Positions 24,986 to 34,407 of a stretch of 64,000 bases of DNA are shown here, piece by piece. The DNA is from JANQQJ01 sp046290575 (GTDB lineage: Bacteria; Pseudomonadota; Alphaproteobacteria; SMXS01): assembly GCA_046290575.1 (NCBI GenBank), contig JBKAGX010000001.1, positions 930,001 through 994,000 on the forward strand, written 5' to 3'. The notes beneath the pieces are model-generated. The model saw only the letters and a list, made by a program, of their open reading frames with translations. It did no database searches and was not told the DNA's origin. The translations under genes were made by a program, and so were the position numbers. Position 1 is the first letter of the stretch. Each line of letters opens with the position of its first letter.

Positions 24986-26248
24986 ATGTTTGCAAAACGC
25001 CATATGATGTGCTCCATGCAAGGAGCTCCTCAAATTGTGGTGTGTGCACTCGCACTGCTTGTTGCGTTTGCCAGCCCCTCCATGCCGGTACTGGCCGCGC
25101 CAACATTCGAGGATGGTATCGCCGCTTTTCAGCGTGGCGACTATGATGCGGCTGTGAACGCCTGGGCCCCCCTGGCGGCGCAGGGTAACGCCAGTGCGTT
25201 ATTCAATCTGGGCCAGATGCACCGGCGCGGTCTTGGCGTTCCGGCGGATCAGGCGGCCGCGGAACGCTATTACCGCCAGGCGGCTTTGCTGGGTCATGTG
25301 TCTGCCCAGGCCAATTTGGGATCGCTCTATTTCACCAAGGATCCACGGCAACCCAAAGAAGCCATGTATTTCTGGCGGCAGGCAGCCCGACAAGGCGATG
25401 CGGTGTCGCAATACCAGATCGGTGTTCAGTACTTTAATGGCGAGATCGTGGTCCGCGATCAGGTCGAAGGCTATGCGTGGATGGTCCTGGCCGCCGATAG
25501 CGGCTTGGCTGACGGCAAGCGGGCACTCGACCAGATGCGGGGTTTCCTGTCGACCGAACAGCTTCAGCAGGGTGCCGAATTGGCGCTTGAGCTTCAAAAA
25601 GACATTGGCGCAGCGCAGGCTGGCAGGATCATACGTACGGTTCCTTTGGCGCCATCACAGGCGGCCCAGGCGAGCCAGACCGTTCCGCCAGAACCGGCAG
25701 CAAGCACCACCGCGCCAAGGCCCGTGGCAGTCGCTGCGGCCCCTCAAACGGTTTCTAAAGTCTCAACCGCGCCAGCACCAAAAACGCCGCCTCCGCCAAC
25801 ACCGTCCCCGCCCCGCCCGGAACCGGTGGTTGACCCTGAGCCAGCTGCCGAGCCGGAGCCTGCAGTAGTGTCAATTCCGGTGGAGGTTGTCCCATCTCCT
25901 CAGCCTGTTGCTGTACCGCAACCTGCGCCCCAAAGTTCAGAACCGTCACCGCCACCCGCTGTCGTGACATCGCCACAGGACATCGAAGGCGACCGCTGGC
26001 GGGTTCAGATCGCAGCGCGTCGCAGCAAGGATGATGCGCAGGCGGCGCTGGACAAGGTGACCGCCCGGCATGCCGGCCTGTTGGCGACGGCAACGCCGAT
26101 CGTTTACCGCGCCGATCTGGGCGCCAGAGGCATCTTCTACAGGGCGCAGTTGGGCTATTTTTCGCAACGTGGTGAGGCGGCGGGTCTCTGTAACGCCCTG
26201 ACTGCTGCCGGTGCGGAGTGTTTTGTCACCGGCAGTCCGGCGCGCTAA
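24986..26248 (+). CDS. Sel1-repeat and SPOR-domain secreted protein
   Basis: A 420-residue protein. A signal peptide (cut after VLAA near residue 38) leads to Sel1/TPR-type repeats (about 45-185: ASALFNLGQMHRRGLGV, VSAQANLGSLYF, AVSQYQIGVQYFNGE). A long Pro/Ala/Glu-rich linker (about 205-330) follows, then a SPOR domain at about 335-415 (RWRVQIAARRSKDDAQAAL, FYRAQLGYFSQRGEA). SPOR domains bind denuded glycan strands at the septum, so a role in cell division or envelope remodelling is likely. The start at 24986 has a GAGGTGA site. Confidence 0.85.
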   Translation: MFAKRHMMCSMQGAPQIVVCALALLVAFASPSMPVLAAPTFEDGIAAFQRGDYDAAVNAWAPLAAQGNASALFNLGQMHRRGLGVPADQAAAERYYRQAALLGHVSAQANLGSLYFTKDPRQPKEAMYFWRQAARQGDAVSQYQIGVQYFNGEIVVRDQVEGYAWMVLAADSGLADGKRALDQMRGFLSTEQLQQGAELALELQKDIGAAQAGRIIRTVPLAPSQAAQASQTVPPEPAASTTAPRPVAVAAAPQTVSKVSTAPAPKTPPPPTPSPPRPEPVVDPEPAAEPEPAVVSIPVEVVPSPQPVAVPQPAPQSSEPSPPPAVVTSPQDIEGDRWRVQIAARRSKDDAQAALDKVTARHAGLLATATPIVYRADLGARGIFYRAQLGYFSQRGEAAGLCNALTAAGAECFVTGSPAR

Positions 26249-26511
26249 TCTATATCGGGTAAGGGTTCCGTCGCGCTGTCATACACATGGTCAATCAGGT
26301 GACCGATCTCCGCTATATAGGCTTCGTTTGCAGCACTTCGGATTTGCACGCCGAGCACCTGTAGCGGCGACGACCAGCCGCTTCGCTTCAGCGTTTCCAT
26401 GGCGCGCGAAAACCGCGCCCTGTGGCTGACCTGCTGGTTCCGGGAGAATTTGCCCCAGTCATCCCCCCAATAGGCCCTGCAGGCTGCCTCGACGATCTGA
26501 CCTTCGTTCAT
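26245..26511 (-). CDS. Small hypothetical protein
   Basis: An 88-residue soluble protein with many aromatic and charged residues (AACRAYWGDDWGKFSRNQQVSHRARFSRAMETL), probably helical. I do not recognise it. It overlaps the stop of the convergent SPOR gene by 4 bases and lies 65 bases from the zincin gene start-side neighbour on the same strand. It looks like a real alphaproteobacterial small gene rather than a shadow, because no gene lies on the other strand over its length. Confidence 0.5.
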   Translation of the reverse strand: MNEGQIVEAACRAYWGDDWGKFSRNQQVSHRARFSRAMETLKRSGWSSPLQVLGVQIRSAANEAYIAEIGHLIDHVYDSATEPLPDID

Positions 26512-26576
26512 GCGCTCTGCGTCTCCATCGCCATCTGGGCGCTACCATAACCGCGTCGTGGTCTGTGCCCAATGCT

Positions 26577-27020
26577 TCAATTGGAGAGGTTATCATGGAT
26601 GATTGCACCAAAATCCGGCAGATCGGCTTCCTCTTCGATCAGAGCCATGTCCTCATCTGAAAACCCCATGTGATGGCCGATTTCATGGATCAGGACATGG
26701 GCAATAACATCACCGGGCAGGTGCTGCTCTGCGGCGGCAAATTGGAGGATCGGCATGCGGTACAGCAGGATCACATCTGGTGGGCCCTGCCAGCCATCCA
26801 AACTACGGGTAACGATATCCACGCCGTCATAGAGGCCCAGAAGATCATAGGGGCTGTCCAGCTGCATCTCCCGGCAGACAGCTTCTTCAGGGAAATCCTC
26901 GACCAAAATGGCGACATTCCGGCAGGCCTGACGGAATCGGTCAGGCAGCCGCGCCAGTGCGCCCTCGGCGATCGCGCCGAAGGACTCCGGCGACGGTAGC
27001 GGGTCTTTGGTGTCATGCAT
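26577..27020 (-). CDS. Zincin-like metallopeptidase (PF06262 type)
   Basis: A 147-residue protein of the minimal zincin family. The zinc motif is HEIGHHMGFSDEDM near residue 112, where HExxH plus a following His or Asp supply ligands; VEDFPEEAV and LLGLYDG are the other family marks. Members are small cytoplasmic metallopeptidases found widely in Actinobacteria and Alphaproteobacteria with unknown substrates. The ATG at 27020 is chosen over 27068 because the extra residues include four cysteines not seen in the family. Confidence 0.85.
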   Translation of the reverse strand: MHDTKDPLPSPESFGAIAEGALARLPDRFRQACRNVAILVEDFPEEAVCREMQLDSPYDLLGLYDGVDIVTRSLDGWQGPPDVILLYRMPILQFAAAEQHLPGDVIAHVLIHEIGHHMGFSDEDMALIEEEADLPDFGAIIHDNLSN

Positions 27021-27100
27021 GATCAAGGTCCATGCGTGACAGCTAGGGCAAAGACAGGCGCCCGGCAAGCGCGCCGTTCTGCCACAGACAAGTGTTGTTG

Positions 27101-27499
27101 CTAGGCCTTCGCCTTCAGCAGATCCCTGATTTCTTCGAGCAGCACTTCCTGCTTCGGCGGTGCGGGGGGCTCGGCAGGGGCTTCCTCTTCTTTCTTGCGC
27201 ATCGAGTTCATGCCCTTGATGACGAGGAACAGCGCCCAGGCAACGATCAGGAAGGCGATAACCGCGTTAATGAAAGCGCCATAGTTGATGGTGACGGCTT
27301 CCGTCGTCTCCGTGGCGGCCTGCAGCGTGATTTTCAGGGCTTCGAAGTCGACGCCGCCGATCAGCATGCCAATGGGCGGCATGATCACATCGCTGACCAG
27401 CGATTTGACAATCGTCCCGAAGGCCCCACCGATAATGATGCCCACGGCCATGTCGACAACATTGCCCTTCATGGCAAATTCTTTGAACTCTTTCAGCAT
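27101..27499 (-). CDS. mscL: Large-conductance mechanosensitive channel
   Basis: A 132-residue channel that opens under membrane stretch to release solutes on osmotic downshock. The N-terminus MLKEFKEFAMKGNVVDMAVG and TM1 (IIIGGAFGTIVKSLVSDVIMPPIG) carry the pore constriction, TM2 is AFINAVIAFLIVAWALFLVIKG, and the C-terminal helix VLLEEIRDLLK bundles as a pentamer. The start at 27499 has a GGGAG site. The Pro/Glu-rich linker before the last helix is normal. Confidence 0.97.
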   Translation of the reverse strand: MLKEFKEFAMKGNVVDMAVGIIIGGAFGTIVKSLVSDVIMPPIGMLIGGVDFEALKITLQAATETTEAVTINYGAFINAVIAFLIVAWALFLVIKGMNSMRKKEEEAPAEPPAPPKQEVLLEEIRDLLKAKA

Positions 27500-27678
27500 G
27501 AAACGCTCCCGTGATGTTCTCAGGACGCCGAGTTTTCGACACCCTGTCAAAACATGCAAGACCTTATCCGGTCACTTGGACGTATGGCGACAGCTGGTTA
27601 GGCATGTCTCATTGCAATTCTGTCTGCTACCGTACCGGCGGGGATATGATCGTTTGTTCAGAACAGGGAAGATAACAA

Positions 27679-28110
27679 ATGCCACTGCCGCAGGAAATAA
27701 GCCCGATTAACAGCGAGGTAATGGATACGCTGGTCGAGGCGTCGAAGACCGAATGGATCCAGACCGCTGAAAAAGCCTACACCAAGGTGCTTTATACCGG
27801 TTCTGAAAGCGGGTCCTGGGCGGTGCTTTTCCGCTGGTTAAAGGGTTATGTTGCTGCGCCCCACAAACACCTCAGCGGGTCACACACCTTCATCCTCAGC
27901 GGCAAGCTGCAGGTGCGCGACGGGGTTCTGAATGCGGGAGACTATGTCTACGAAGCCAACGGCATGCTGCATGGCGAAACCAAGGCGCTGGAAGACACCG
28001 AATACTTGTTTATCTGCAACGGTCCGATCATCTTCTTCGATGACGACAATTTTCTTGGCTATACAGGTTGGGAAGAAATGCAAAAGCTGGCGGAGAGCGG
28101 CCAGGCCTGA
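27679..28110 (+). CDS. Cupin-domain protein (ChrR / dihydroxyacetophenone dioxygenase-like)
   Basis: A 143-residue single-domain cupin. The metal motif is APHKHLSGSHTFILSGKLQ (HxH with later Glu or His), and the second motif is AGDYVYEANGMLHGE. It resembles the cupins annotated as 2,4'-dihydroxyacetophenone dioxygenase-like. Its metal and substrate are unknown. It starts 23 bases before an amidohydrolase gene on the same strand, so the two are probably expressed together, perhaps in catabolism. Confidence 0.75.
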   Translation: MPLPQEISPINSEVMDTLVEASKTEWIQTAEKAYTKVLYTGSESGSWAVLFRWLKGYVAAPHKHLSGSHTFILSGKLQVRDGVLNAGDYVYEANGMLHGETKALEDTEYLFICNGPIIFFDDDNFLGYTGWEEMQKLAESGQA

Positions 28111-28133
28111 CCACATAGCCGACGGGGAAACAC

Positions 28134-29882
28134 ATGGCATTGGACGCAGATGCTGATCTTGTGATTCGGGCTGGAACGGTCGTTGACGGCAACGGCGGCG
28201 AGCCCTTTGAGGCTGATATCGCTGTCAAGGACGGCATCATCGTTGCCGTAGGCGAATATAAGCAAAAGGGCAGAGAAGAAATCGACGCGGCGGGCCTTAT
28301 TGTCACCCCGGGGTTCGTTGACGTGCATACGCACTATGACGGGCAATTGACCTGGTCCGACCATTGCGCGCCGTCATCGTCTCACGGGGTCACGACAGTG
28401 GTTACGGGAAACTGCGGAGTTGGATTTGCCCCCTGCAAGCCACAGGACCATGACGCGCTGATCAATCTGCTTGAGGGCGTTGAGGACATGCCCGAAGTTG
28501 TGCTGAAAGAAGGGTTGGCCTGGAACTGGGAGACATTTCCGGAATATCTGGACGTGCTCCGCCGCGGCAGGAACGACATCGACTTTGCCGTTCAACTGCC
28601 GCATTCGGCCTTGCGCCTTTATGTCATGGGAGACCGGGCCGTCGATTTCGAGATGGCCACAGACGAGGACCTGGCGCAGATGCGCGCGCTGACACGTGAA
28701 GCGATTGAAGCTGGCGCCGTGGGCTTCGGTACCTCCCGCCACATCAACCACACCAATGCCGACGGGGTTGTGATCCCTACGGCGCATTCGGGCGAGGATG
28801 AAATTCAGGCGATCGCCGAAGGCATCCGCGACGCCGGTGGCGGTGTGATCCAGGCGATTTTCAAGATTCAGGAGTCTAAACCCGATCTCGAGATGTTCAG
28901 GCGGGTGAGCCTGAACACGGGAATCCCGTTTTCTTTCACGCTGGTCCAGGCAGGGTTTGGCGAAGAATCCTGGAGCGACCTGCTGGCGCTGACGGAAGCC
29001 GCCAACAGAAACGGCGAACAGGTCACGGCGCAGATTTTTCCGCGGCCCGTGGGCGTGCTGCTCGGTCTGGAGCTTACCATGCATCCATTCTCGGGACATC
29101 CGTCCTATCAGGCGATCGCCAATCTGCCGCTGGCGGAACGGGTGGCCGAAATGCGCAAGCCCGAAACACGCGCCCGCATTCTCAGTGAAGACCCGGTTGA
29201 CCTTGTCATTCTGGGCGACCTGTTCCCGGTCATGACCCGCAAGTTCCAGGCGATCTATCCCCTGGGAAAAGACGCGAATTATGAACCGGCGCCCGATCAG
29301 AGCCTGCAGGCGCTGGCTGCGGCCAGGGGCGTTACACCAGAAGAAATTGCCTATGATTTGCTGCTGGAAGACGATGGCAATGCGATTCTGCTTTCAGCGG
29401 TGGCAAACTATGAAGACCAGTCGCTGGATCCCGTCCGCACCATGATCACGCACCCCAATACGATTCCTGCCTTGGGCGATGGCGGCGCGCATTATGGCAT
29501 GATCTGCGACTCCACTTACACGACGTTTATGCTGACCCATTGGGGCCGCGACCGGAAGCGGGACAGGATTCCCTTACCACAGCTTGTCCACCTGATGACC
29601 AGGCGCCCGGCGTCGATGATGGGCATGTCCGACCGTGGCCAGATTGCCGTGGGCCTGAAAGCCGACCTCAACGTGATCGACTACGGCCGGCTCACGCTTC
29701 ACCGGCCGCATGTCGAGCGCGACCTGCCGTCCAACGGGCGCCGCGTGACGCAGGACGCCGACGGTTACGTCGCGACGATTGTCAGTGGTGAGATCATCAT
29801 GCGTGACGGCACGCCCACAGGGGCGCTGCCAGGACGGCTGGTGGAGAGAAACAGAAGAGGGACAGCAGAAGCTGCCGAGTAG
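28134..29882 (+). CDS. N-acyl-D-amino-acid deacylase family amidohydrolase
   Basis: A 582-residue metal-dependent hydrolase of the amidohydrolase superfamily. The first zinc motif is VDVHTHYDGQ, the N-terminal beta-domain is DLVIRAGTVVDGNGGEPFEADIAVKDG, and the C-terminal GGAHYGMICD and GLKADLNVIDY are typical of D-aminoacylase-like proteins. Likely substrates are N-acylated D-amino acids or related amides, but the closest group is broadly annotated and the true substrate is uncertain. It shares a transcript with the cupin. The start at 28134 has a GGGGAAA site. Confidence 0.85.
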   Translation: MALDADADLVIRAGTVVDGNGGEPFEADIAVKDGIIVAVGEYKQKGREEIDAAGLIVTPGFVDVHTHYDGQLTWSDHCAPSSSHGVTTVVTGNCGVGFAPCKPQDHDALINLLEGVEDMPEVVLKEGLAWNWETFPEYLDVLRRGRNDIDFAVQLPHSALRLYVMGDRAVDFEMATDEDLAQMRALTREAIEAGAVGFGTSRHINHTNADGVVIPTAHSGEDEIQAIAEGIRDAGGGVIQAIFKIQESKPDLEMFRRVSLNTGIPFSFTLVQAGFGEESWSDLLALTEAANRNGEQVTAQIFPRPVGVLLGLELTMHPFSGHPSYQAIANLPLAERVAEMRKPETRARILSEDPVDLVILGDLFPVMTRKFQAIYPLGKDANYEPAPDQSLQALAAARGVTPEEIAYDLLLEDDGNAILLSAVANYEDQSLDPVRTMITHPNTIPALGDGGAHYGMICDSTYTTFMLTHWGRDRKRDRIPLPQLVHLMTRRPASMMGMSDRGQIAVGLKADLNVIDYGRLTLHRPHVERDLPSNGRRVTQDADGYVATIVSGEIIMRDGTPTGALPGRLVERNRRGTAEAAE

Positions 29883-29895
29883 TTTCCGGGAGAAA

Positions 29896-29971
<76 letters not shown>

Positions 29972-30035
29972 ACAGTGCGGCGATCTATGCGCCGCGGGGC
30001 GGGACTATACGCCGCCACCCTTTCAAATCAAGACG

Positions 30036-30419
30036 CTATTTGTCGTCGTCATCCTTGGTGACGGGTACGTCGAGGTCGACCTCGGCGTCGTCATCGTCGT
30101 CATCAACTTCAAGCAGCGAATCGATATCCTCATCATCATCGTCTTCAACGTCATCGTCGTCGACAAGAGCTTCCAGCTCGTCTTCATCCTCGCTGTCGTC
30201 TTCCGGCTTGGTCTTTTCTGCAACTTTGGCCTTAGGCGACGGCGCGGCTTCGGCAGCAACCGGGCGACGCGGCTTCAGAATGACTTCCGGCTGAAACTGA
30301 TTGCCGCAGGAGATGCAGGTGATGGGCTTGTCGTTTCCCAGGTCATAAAAACGCGTCGCGCATTTGGGGCATTGGCGTTTGCTGCCCAATTCAGGCTTGG
30401 TCACTCTAACAGTCTCCAT
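30036..30419 (-). CDS. TIGR02300 family (FYDLN acid) protein
   Basis: A 127-residue alphaproteobacterial protein. The N-terminal half has a four-cysteine zinc-ribbon-like pair, KRQCPKCATRFYDLGNDKP then CISCGNQFQP, containing the FYDLN motif that names the family. The C-terminal half is nearly all Asp and Glu, the usual acidic tail. Function is unknown. It is often next to aroA, as here, where the two are transcribed divergently. Confidence 0.93.
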   Translation of the reverse strand: METVRVTKPELGSKRQCPKCATRFYDLGNDKPITCISCGNQFQPEVILKPRRPVAAEAAPSPKAKVAEKTKPEDDSEDEDELEALVDDDDVEDDDDEDIDSLLEVDDDDDDAEVDLDVPVTKDDDDK

Positions 30420-30559
30420 TTATTGGGCTTGGAAAATCGGCGCACTCCATTGCCATGAAGCGCCCCCCTCTGTCAAAGGCCCATTTTTTGCAGAGGCCGC
30501 ATTGTGGCGGTGGCGTGGCGCCTATGCTAGAGAGACGCCGAAATCAGATTGGCGGTTCC

Positions 30560-31882
30560 ATGTCTTCTTGTCGTGCATTTTCAGTAACAGGTCTTAAGGG
30601 CGATTTTGCCGCGCCCGGGGATAAGTCGATCTCGCACCGGTCCTTGTTGCTGGGTGGGCTGGCTGTTGGTGAAACCACCATTTCCAGTTTGCTGGAGGGT
30701 GACGACGTGCTGGCCACGGCGGCCGCAATGCGCGCGATGGGTGCTTCCGTCGACCAGACTGGCCCCGGGGCGTGGACTGTTCAGGGCGTTGGCGTGGGGG
30801 GCTTGCGCGAACCTGCCGCGCCGCTGGACATGGGTAATTCCGGTACGGCTGTACGCCTGATGATGGGGCTGGTTGCCAGCCATCCGATCCGGACGATCTT
30901 TGTCGGCGACGAGTCACTGTCCGGTCGGCCGATGGAGCGGGTGATGGCACCCCTTCGTCAGATGACAGCCCAGTTTACCGCCGCGGAAGGTGGTTGCCTG
31001 CCCGTAACGGTGGAGGGGGCGGTTAACCCGGTGCCGATTCATTACGAATTGCCGGTCGCGTCCGCCCAGGTGAAATCGGCTGTGCTGCTGGCCGGTCTGA
31101 ATACGCCAGGCACCACCTCGGTGCTTGAGCCTCATGCGACCCGCGATCATACGGAAAACATGCTGCGGCACTTCGGCGTTAACGTCGTAACGGAAGACAG
31201 GCCGGACGGTCGGTATATTGCCGTTACAGGTCCGGTGGAACTGATGCCTGCGCCGATCGTCGTTCCGGGTGACCCTTCATCAGCAGCATTTCCGCTGGTG
31301 GCGGCGCTGATCACCGAAGGGTCGGACCTGACCATGACAGGCGTGCTGGTCAATCCGCTGCGGACCGGTTTGTTCGAGACACTGCGCGAAATGGGCGCCG
31401 ATCTCACCCTGACCAACGAGCGTGTTGAGGGTGGAGAGCCGGTCGCCGATATACGGGCGCGGTCGAGCCGTTTGCGCGGCGTGAAGGTTCCTGCCGACCG
31501 TGTGCCGAGCATGATTGATGAGTTCCCGGTGCTGGCGATGGCCGCCGCCTGCGCGGAAGGCACAACGGCGATGGAGGGGCTTGCCGAACTGCGCGTCAAG
31601 GAATCCGACAGGCTGGCGGCCGTGGCGACCGGCCTCAGCGCTAATGGCGTGACGGTCAAGGAGGGTGAGGCATCATTGACCGTTGAAGGCGCCGCCGGGC
31701 CTGTCCCGGGCGGCGGGGTGGTTCAAACCTTCATGGACCATCGGATCGCCATGGCGTTCCTGGTGCTCGGCTGTGCCGCGCGTGAACCCGTCACTGTCGA
31801 TGAAGATGCGATGATCGCCACGTCTTTCCCCAATTTTGCAGCCCTGATGTCCGACGCCGGTGCCCGGTTCGAAGCCGTATGA
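30560..31882 (+). CDS. aroA: 3-phosphoshikimate 1-carboxyvinyltransferase (EPSP synthase)
   Basis: A 440-residue enzyme joining shikimate-3-phosphate and PEP in the pathway to aromatic amino acids. Motifs: GDKSISHRSLLLG near the N-terminus, the PEP loop LDMGNSGTAVRLMMG, and ELRVKESDRLAAVATGL near the C-terminus. The loop has LDMGNSGTA, the form of class II, glyphosate-tolerant enzymes such as Agrobacterium CP4 rather than the E. coli form; this is inference from family knowledge. The start is set at ATG 30560. The stop overlaps cmk by 4 bases. Confidence 0.96.
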   Translation: MSSCRAFSVTGLKGDFAAPGDKSISHRSLLLGGLAVGETTISSLLEGDDVLATAAAMRAMGASVDQTGPGAWTVQGVGVGGLREPAAPLDMGNSGTAVRLMMGLVASHPIRTIFVGDESLSGRPMERVMAPLRQMTAQFTAAEGGCLPVTVEGAVNPVPIHYELPVASAQVKSAVLLAGLNTPGTTSVLEPHATRDHTENMLRHFGVNVVTEDRPDGRYIAVTGPVELMPAPIVVPGDPSSAAFPLVAALITEGSDLTMTGVLVNPLRTGLFETLREMGADLTLTNERVEGGEPVADIRARSSRLRGVKVPADRVPSMIDEFPVLAMAAACAEGTTAMEGLAELRVKESDRLAAVATGLSANGVTVKEGEASLTVEGAAGPVPGGGVVQTFMDHRIAMAFLVLGCAAREPVTVDEDAMIATSFPNFAALMSDAGARFEAV

Positions 31883-32505
31883 TTATTGCGGTAGATGGGC
31901 CTTCGGCGGCTGGTAAGGGCACGCTGGCAAAGGGGTTGGCCGCACATTATGGACTGCAGCATCTTGATACAGGCGCCCTCTATCGAGCGGTGGCGCTGCG
32001 TGCCATGGATGCGGGCGCGGACCCAGCCGATGAAGCTGCTGCCGTGCGGGCCGCGGAATCTCTTAAGGATGATGATCTGAAGGACCCGCGCCTGCGTGAC
32101 GAACAGACGGGCGCTGCGGCCTCACTGGTCTCCGCGTTTCCGGGCGTGCGTGCGGCGCTGGTCGATTATCAGCGGGCATTTGCCGGGCGACCCGGGGGCG
32201 CCGTGCTCGATGGGCGGGACATTGGCACGGTCATCTGCCCGGAGGCTGATGTTAAGCTGTTCGTGACGGCCTCTGCCAAGGCCCGCGCACATCGCCGCGC
32301 GCTGGAGATGCGATCCCGCGGCCAGCGGGCTGATGAGGCGCAGATCGAGAAGGAAATCGGCAAACGCGACCAACGTGATGCCGATCGGGCACATGCGCCG
32401 CTGAAGCCGGCAGAAGACGCGCACTTGCTCGATACGACGAATTTGGATATAGAAGCCGCGCTTTTGGCGGCGATCGCCATCGTGCACGCCTGCCGCACGG
32501 CCTAG
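31879..32505 (+). CDS. cmk: Cytidylate kinase
   Basis: A 208-residue kinase that phosphorylates CMP and dCMP. The P-loop DGPSAAGKGTLAKGLA, the HLDTGALYRA nucleotide site and the DGRDIGTVICPEADVKLFVTA block are all present, with RxxxR-type lid residues near 160. It overlaps aroA by 4 bases (ATGA) and precedes rpsA, a linkage kept across Proteobacteria. Confidence 0.97.
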   Translation: MIIAVDGPSAAGKGTLAKGLAAHYGLQHLDTGALYRAVALRAMDAGADPADEAAAVRAAESLKDDDLKDPRLRDEQTGAAASLVSAFPGVRAALVDYQRAFAGRPGGAVLDGRDIGTVICPEADVKLFVTASAKARAHRRALEMRSRGQRADEAQIEKEIGKRDQRDADRAHAPLKPAEDAHLLDTTNLDIEAALLAAIAIVHACRTA

Positions 32506-32564
32506 AGGCAGGAGGACCGCCGGACAAAACCGGACGGCCGGACAAATTTGAGTTAGGAGCTTTA

Positions 32565-34301
32565 ATGTCCGAAGCGACAGCAGAGGGCGCGGGTAGCGCC
32601 CTGAGGGATGAGTTTGCAGCTCTCCTTGATGAATCTTTCAGTGAAAGAAATGCGGTTGAAGGCTCGGTTATCACCGGCAAGGTGATTGCAATCGAAAACG
32701 ACCTTGCGATCATTGATGTAGGCCTGAAGGCCGAGGGGCGGGTGCCCCTGCACGAATTCGCACCGCAGGGCCAGGAGGCCGAGATCGGCGTCGGTGATGA
32801 CGTCGAGGTCTATCTTGAGCGCATGGAAAATGCGATGGGCGAGGCGGTTATCAGCCGCGAACGCGCCCGCCGCGAAGAGGCCTGGGACCGTCTGGAGAGC
32901 GCCTCGGAAGGCAGCGCCCGGGTCGATGGCGTGATCTTTGGCCGCGTGAAGGGTGGCTTCACCGTTGATCTTGACGGGGCGGTTGCCTTTCTGCCGGGCA
33001 GTCAGGTGGATATTCGCCCGGTTCGCGACATCACGCCCTTGATGGGCATCCCACAACCCTTCCAGATTCTGAAAATGGATCGCCGCCGGGGCAATATCGT
33101 GGTCTCGCGCCGGGCTGTTCTGGAAGAGACGCGGGCGGAACAGCGCACCGAACTGTTGGCCAATCTGCACGAAGGCCAGGTTCTGGACGGCGTCGTCAAG
33201 AACATCACCGACTATGGTGCGTTCGTCGATCTGGGCGGTATCGACGGTCTGCTGCACGTCACGGACATGTCGTGGCGCCGTATCAATCACCCGTCTGAGG
33301 TGGTCACCATCGGCGAGACGCTGAAGGTGCAGGTCATCAAGGTCAATCCGGAGACGCAGCGCATCAGCCTTGGCATGAAGCAGCTGGAAGCCGATCCCTG
33401 GGATAGCATCGAAGCGAAATATCCGGTGCGCACCACCTTCACCGGCCGTGTCACCAATATCACCGATTATGGTGCATTTGTTGAGCTTGAGCCTGGCGTT
33501 GAAGGTCTGGTCCACGTTTCAGAGATGAGCTGGACCAAGAAGAACGTGCATCCGGGCAAGATCGTATCGCAGAGCCAGGAAGTCGATGTGATGATCCTGG
33601 ACGTCGATCCGTCCAAGCGCCGGATCAGCCTGGGCCTGAAGCAGGTTCAGGACAATCCGTGGGACAGCTTTGCCGCGAACTTCCCTGCCGGAACCGAGGT
33701 CGAGGGTCAGGTCAAGAACATCACCGAGTTCGGGTTGTTTATCGGCCTGGAAGACGATCTCGACGGCATGATCCACCTGTCGGACCTGGACTGGAACCGC
33801 AGTGGCGACGAAGCCCTTCAGGAATACAAGAAGGGCGATACCGTGCGCGCCATTGTGCTCGACATTGATGTGGAGAAGGAACGGATTGGTCTGGGCATCA
33901 AACAGCTGGGCGACGATCCGTTTGCCTCTGTGGCGGGCCTCAAACGCGGCGAGATTGTGACCTGCACCGTCACCGCGGTTCAGGAGCCGGGCCTTGAGGT
34001 GATCTTTGGCGACACGGAGTACCCTGGCTATATCCGCCGGGGCGACCTGGCCCGCGATCGTGCCGACCAGCGCCCTGACCGGTTTGCCAAGGGCGACAAG
34101 GTCGATGCGATGGTGACCAATATGGACCGGTCCTCACGCCGTGTGACCCTGTCGATCAAGGCGCTGGAGATCGAGGAAGAGAAGAAAGCCGTCGAGCAGT
34201 ACGGATCGACCGATTCGGGCGCCAGCCTCGGTGATATTCTGGGCGCGGCGATGGACCGTGCGCGGACCGACACTGACGATGAGGGTGACGATTCGAAGTA
34301 A
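32565..34301 (+). CDS. rpsA: 30S ribosomal protein S1
   Basis: A 578-residue RNA-binding protein with six S1 domains, at roughly 32-98, 115-180, 200-268, 286-355, 372-441 and 460-525. Domains 3 to 5 show the standard KNITDYGAFVDLGGIDGLLHVTDMSW pattern. It brings mRNA to the small subunit, mainly for messages with weak ribosome sites. The start ATG at 32565 follows a TTAGGAGC site. A terminator follows. The acidic C-terminal tail is usual in Alphaproteobacteria. Confidence 0.98.
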   Translation: MSEATAEGAGSALRDEFAALLDESFSERNAVEGSVITGKVIAIENDLAIIDVGLKAEGRVPLHEFAPQGQEAEIGVGDDVEVYLERMENAMGEAVISRERARREEAWDRLESASEGSARVDGVIFGRVKGGFTVDLDGAVAFLPGSQVDIRPVRDITPLMGIPQPFQILKMDRRRGNIVVSRRAVLEETRAEQRTELLANLHEGQVLDGVVKNITDYGAFVDLGGIDGLLHVTDMSWRRINHPSEVVTIGETLKVQVIKVNPETQRISLGMKQLEADPWDSIEAKYPVRTTFTGRVTNITDYGAFVELEPGVEGLVHVSEMSWTKKNVHPGKIVSQSQEVDVMILDVDPSKRRISLGLKQVQDNPWDSFAANFPAGTEVEGQVKNITEFGLFIGLEDDLDGMIHLSDLDWNRSGDEALQEYKKGDTVRAIVLDIDVEKERIGLGIKQLGDDPFASVAGLKRGEIVTCTVTAVQEPGLEVIFGDTEYPGYIRRGDLARDRADQRPDRFAKGDKVDAMVTNMDRSSRRVTLSIKALEIEEEKKAVEQYGSTDSGASLGDILGAAMDRARTDTDDEGDDSK

Positions 34302-34331
34302 CGTCAACCCGACTCATTAGAGTACAAGACA

Positions 34332-34371
34332 GGCCCTCTGACCGGTTCTCAGGTCAGGGGGCCTTCTTTAT
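34332..34371 (+). terminator. Rho-independent terminator after rpsA
   Basis: A 12-bp stem GGCCCTCTGACC / GGTCAGGGGGCC (one G-U pair) with an 8-base loop is followed by TTCTTTAT. It lies between rpsA (stop 34301) and sppA (start 34408), so sppA needs read-through or a promoter of its own. Confidence 0.8.
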
Positions 34372-34407
34372 GATAGGCTCCGGATCATGCCGAAAAAGGA
34401 GGCCTGA

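Noticed and set aside
30040..30294. Serine-rich 84-codon plus-strand frame
   Set aside because: It is the complement of the Asp/Glu tail of the FYDLN protein.
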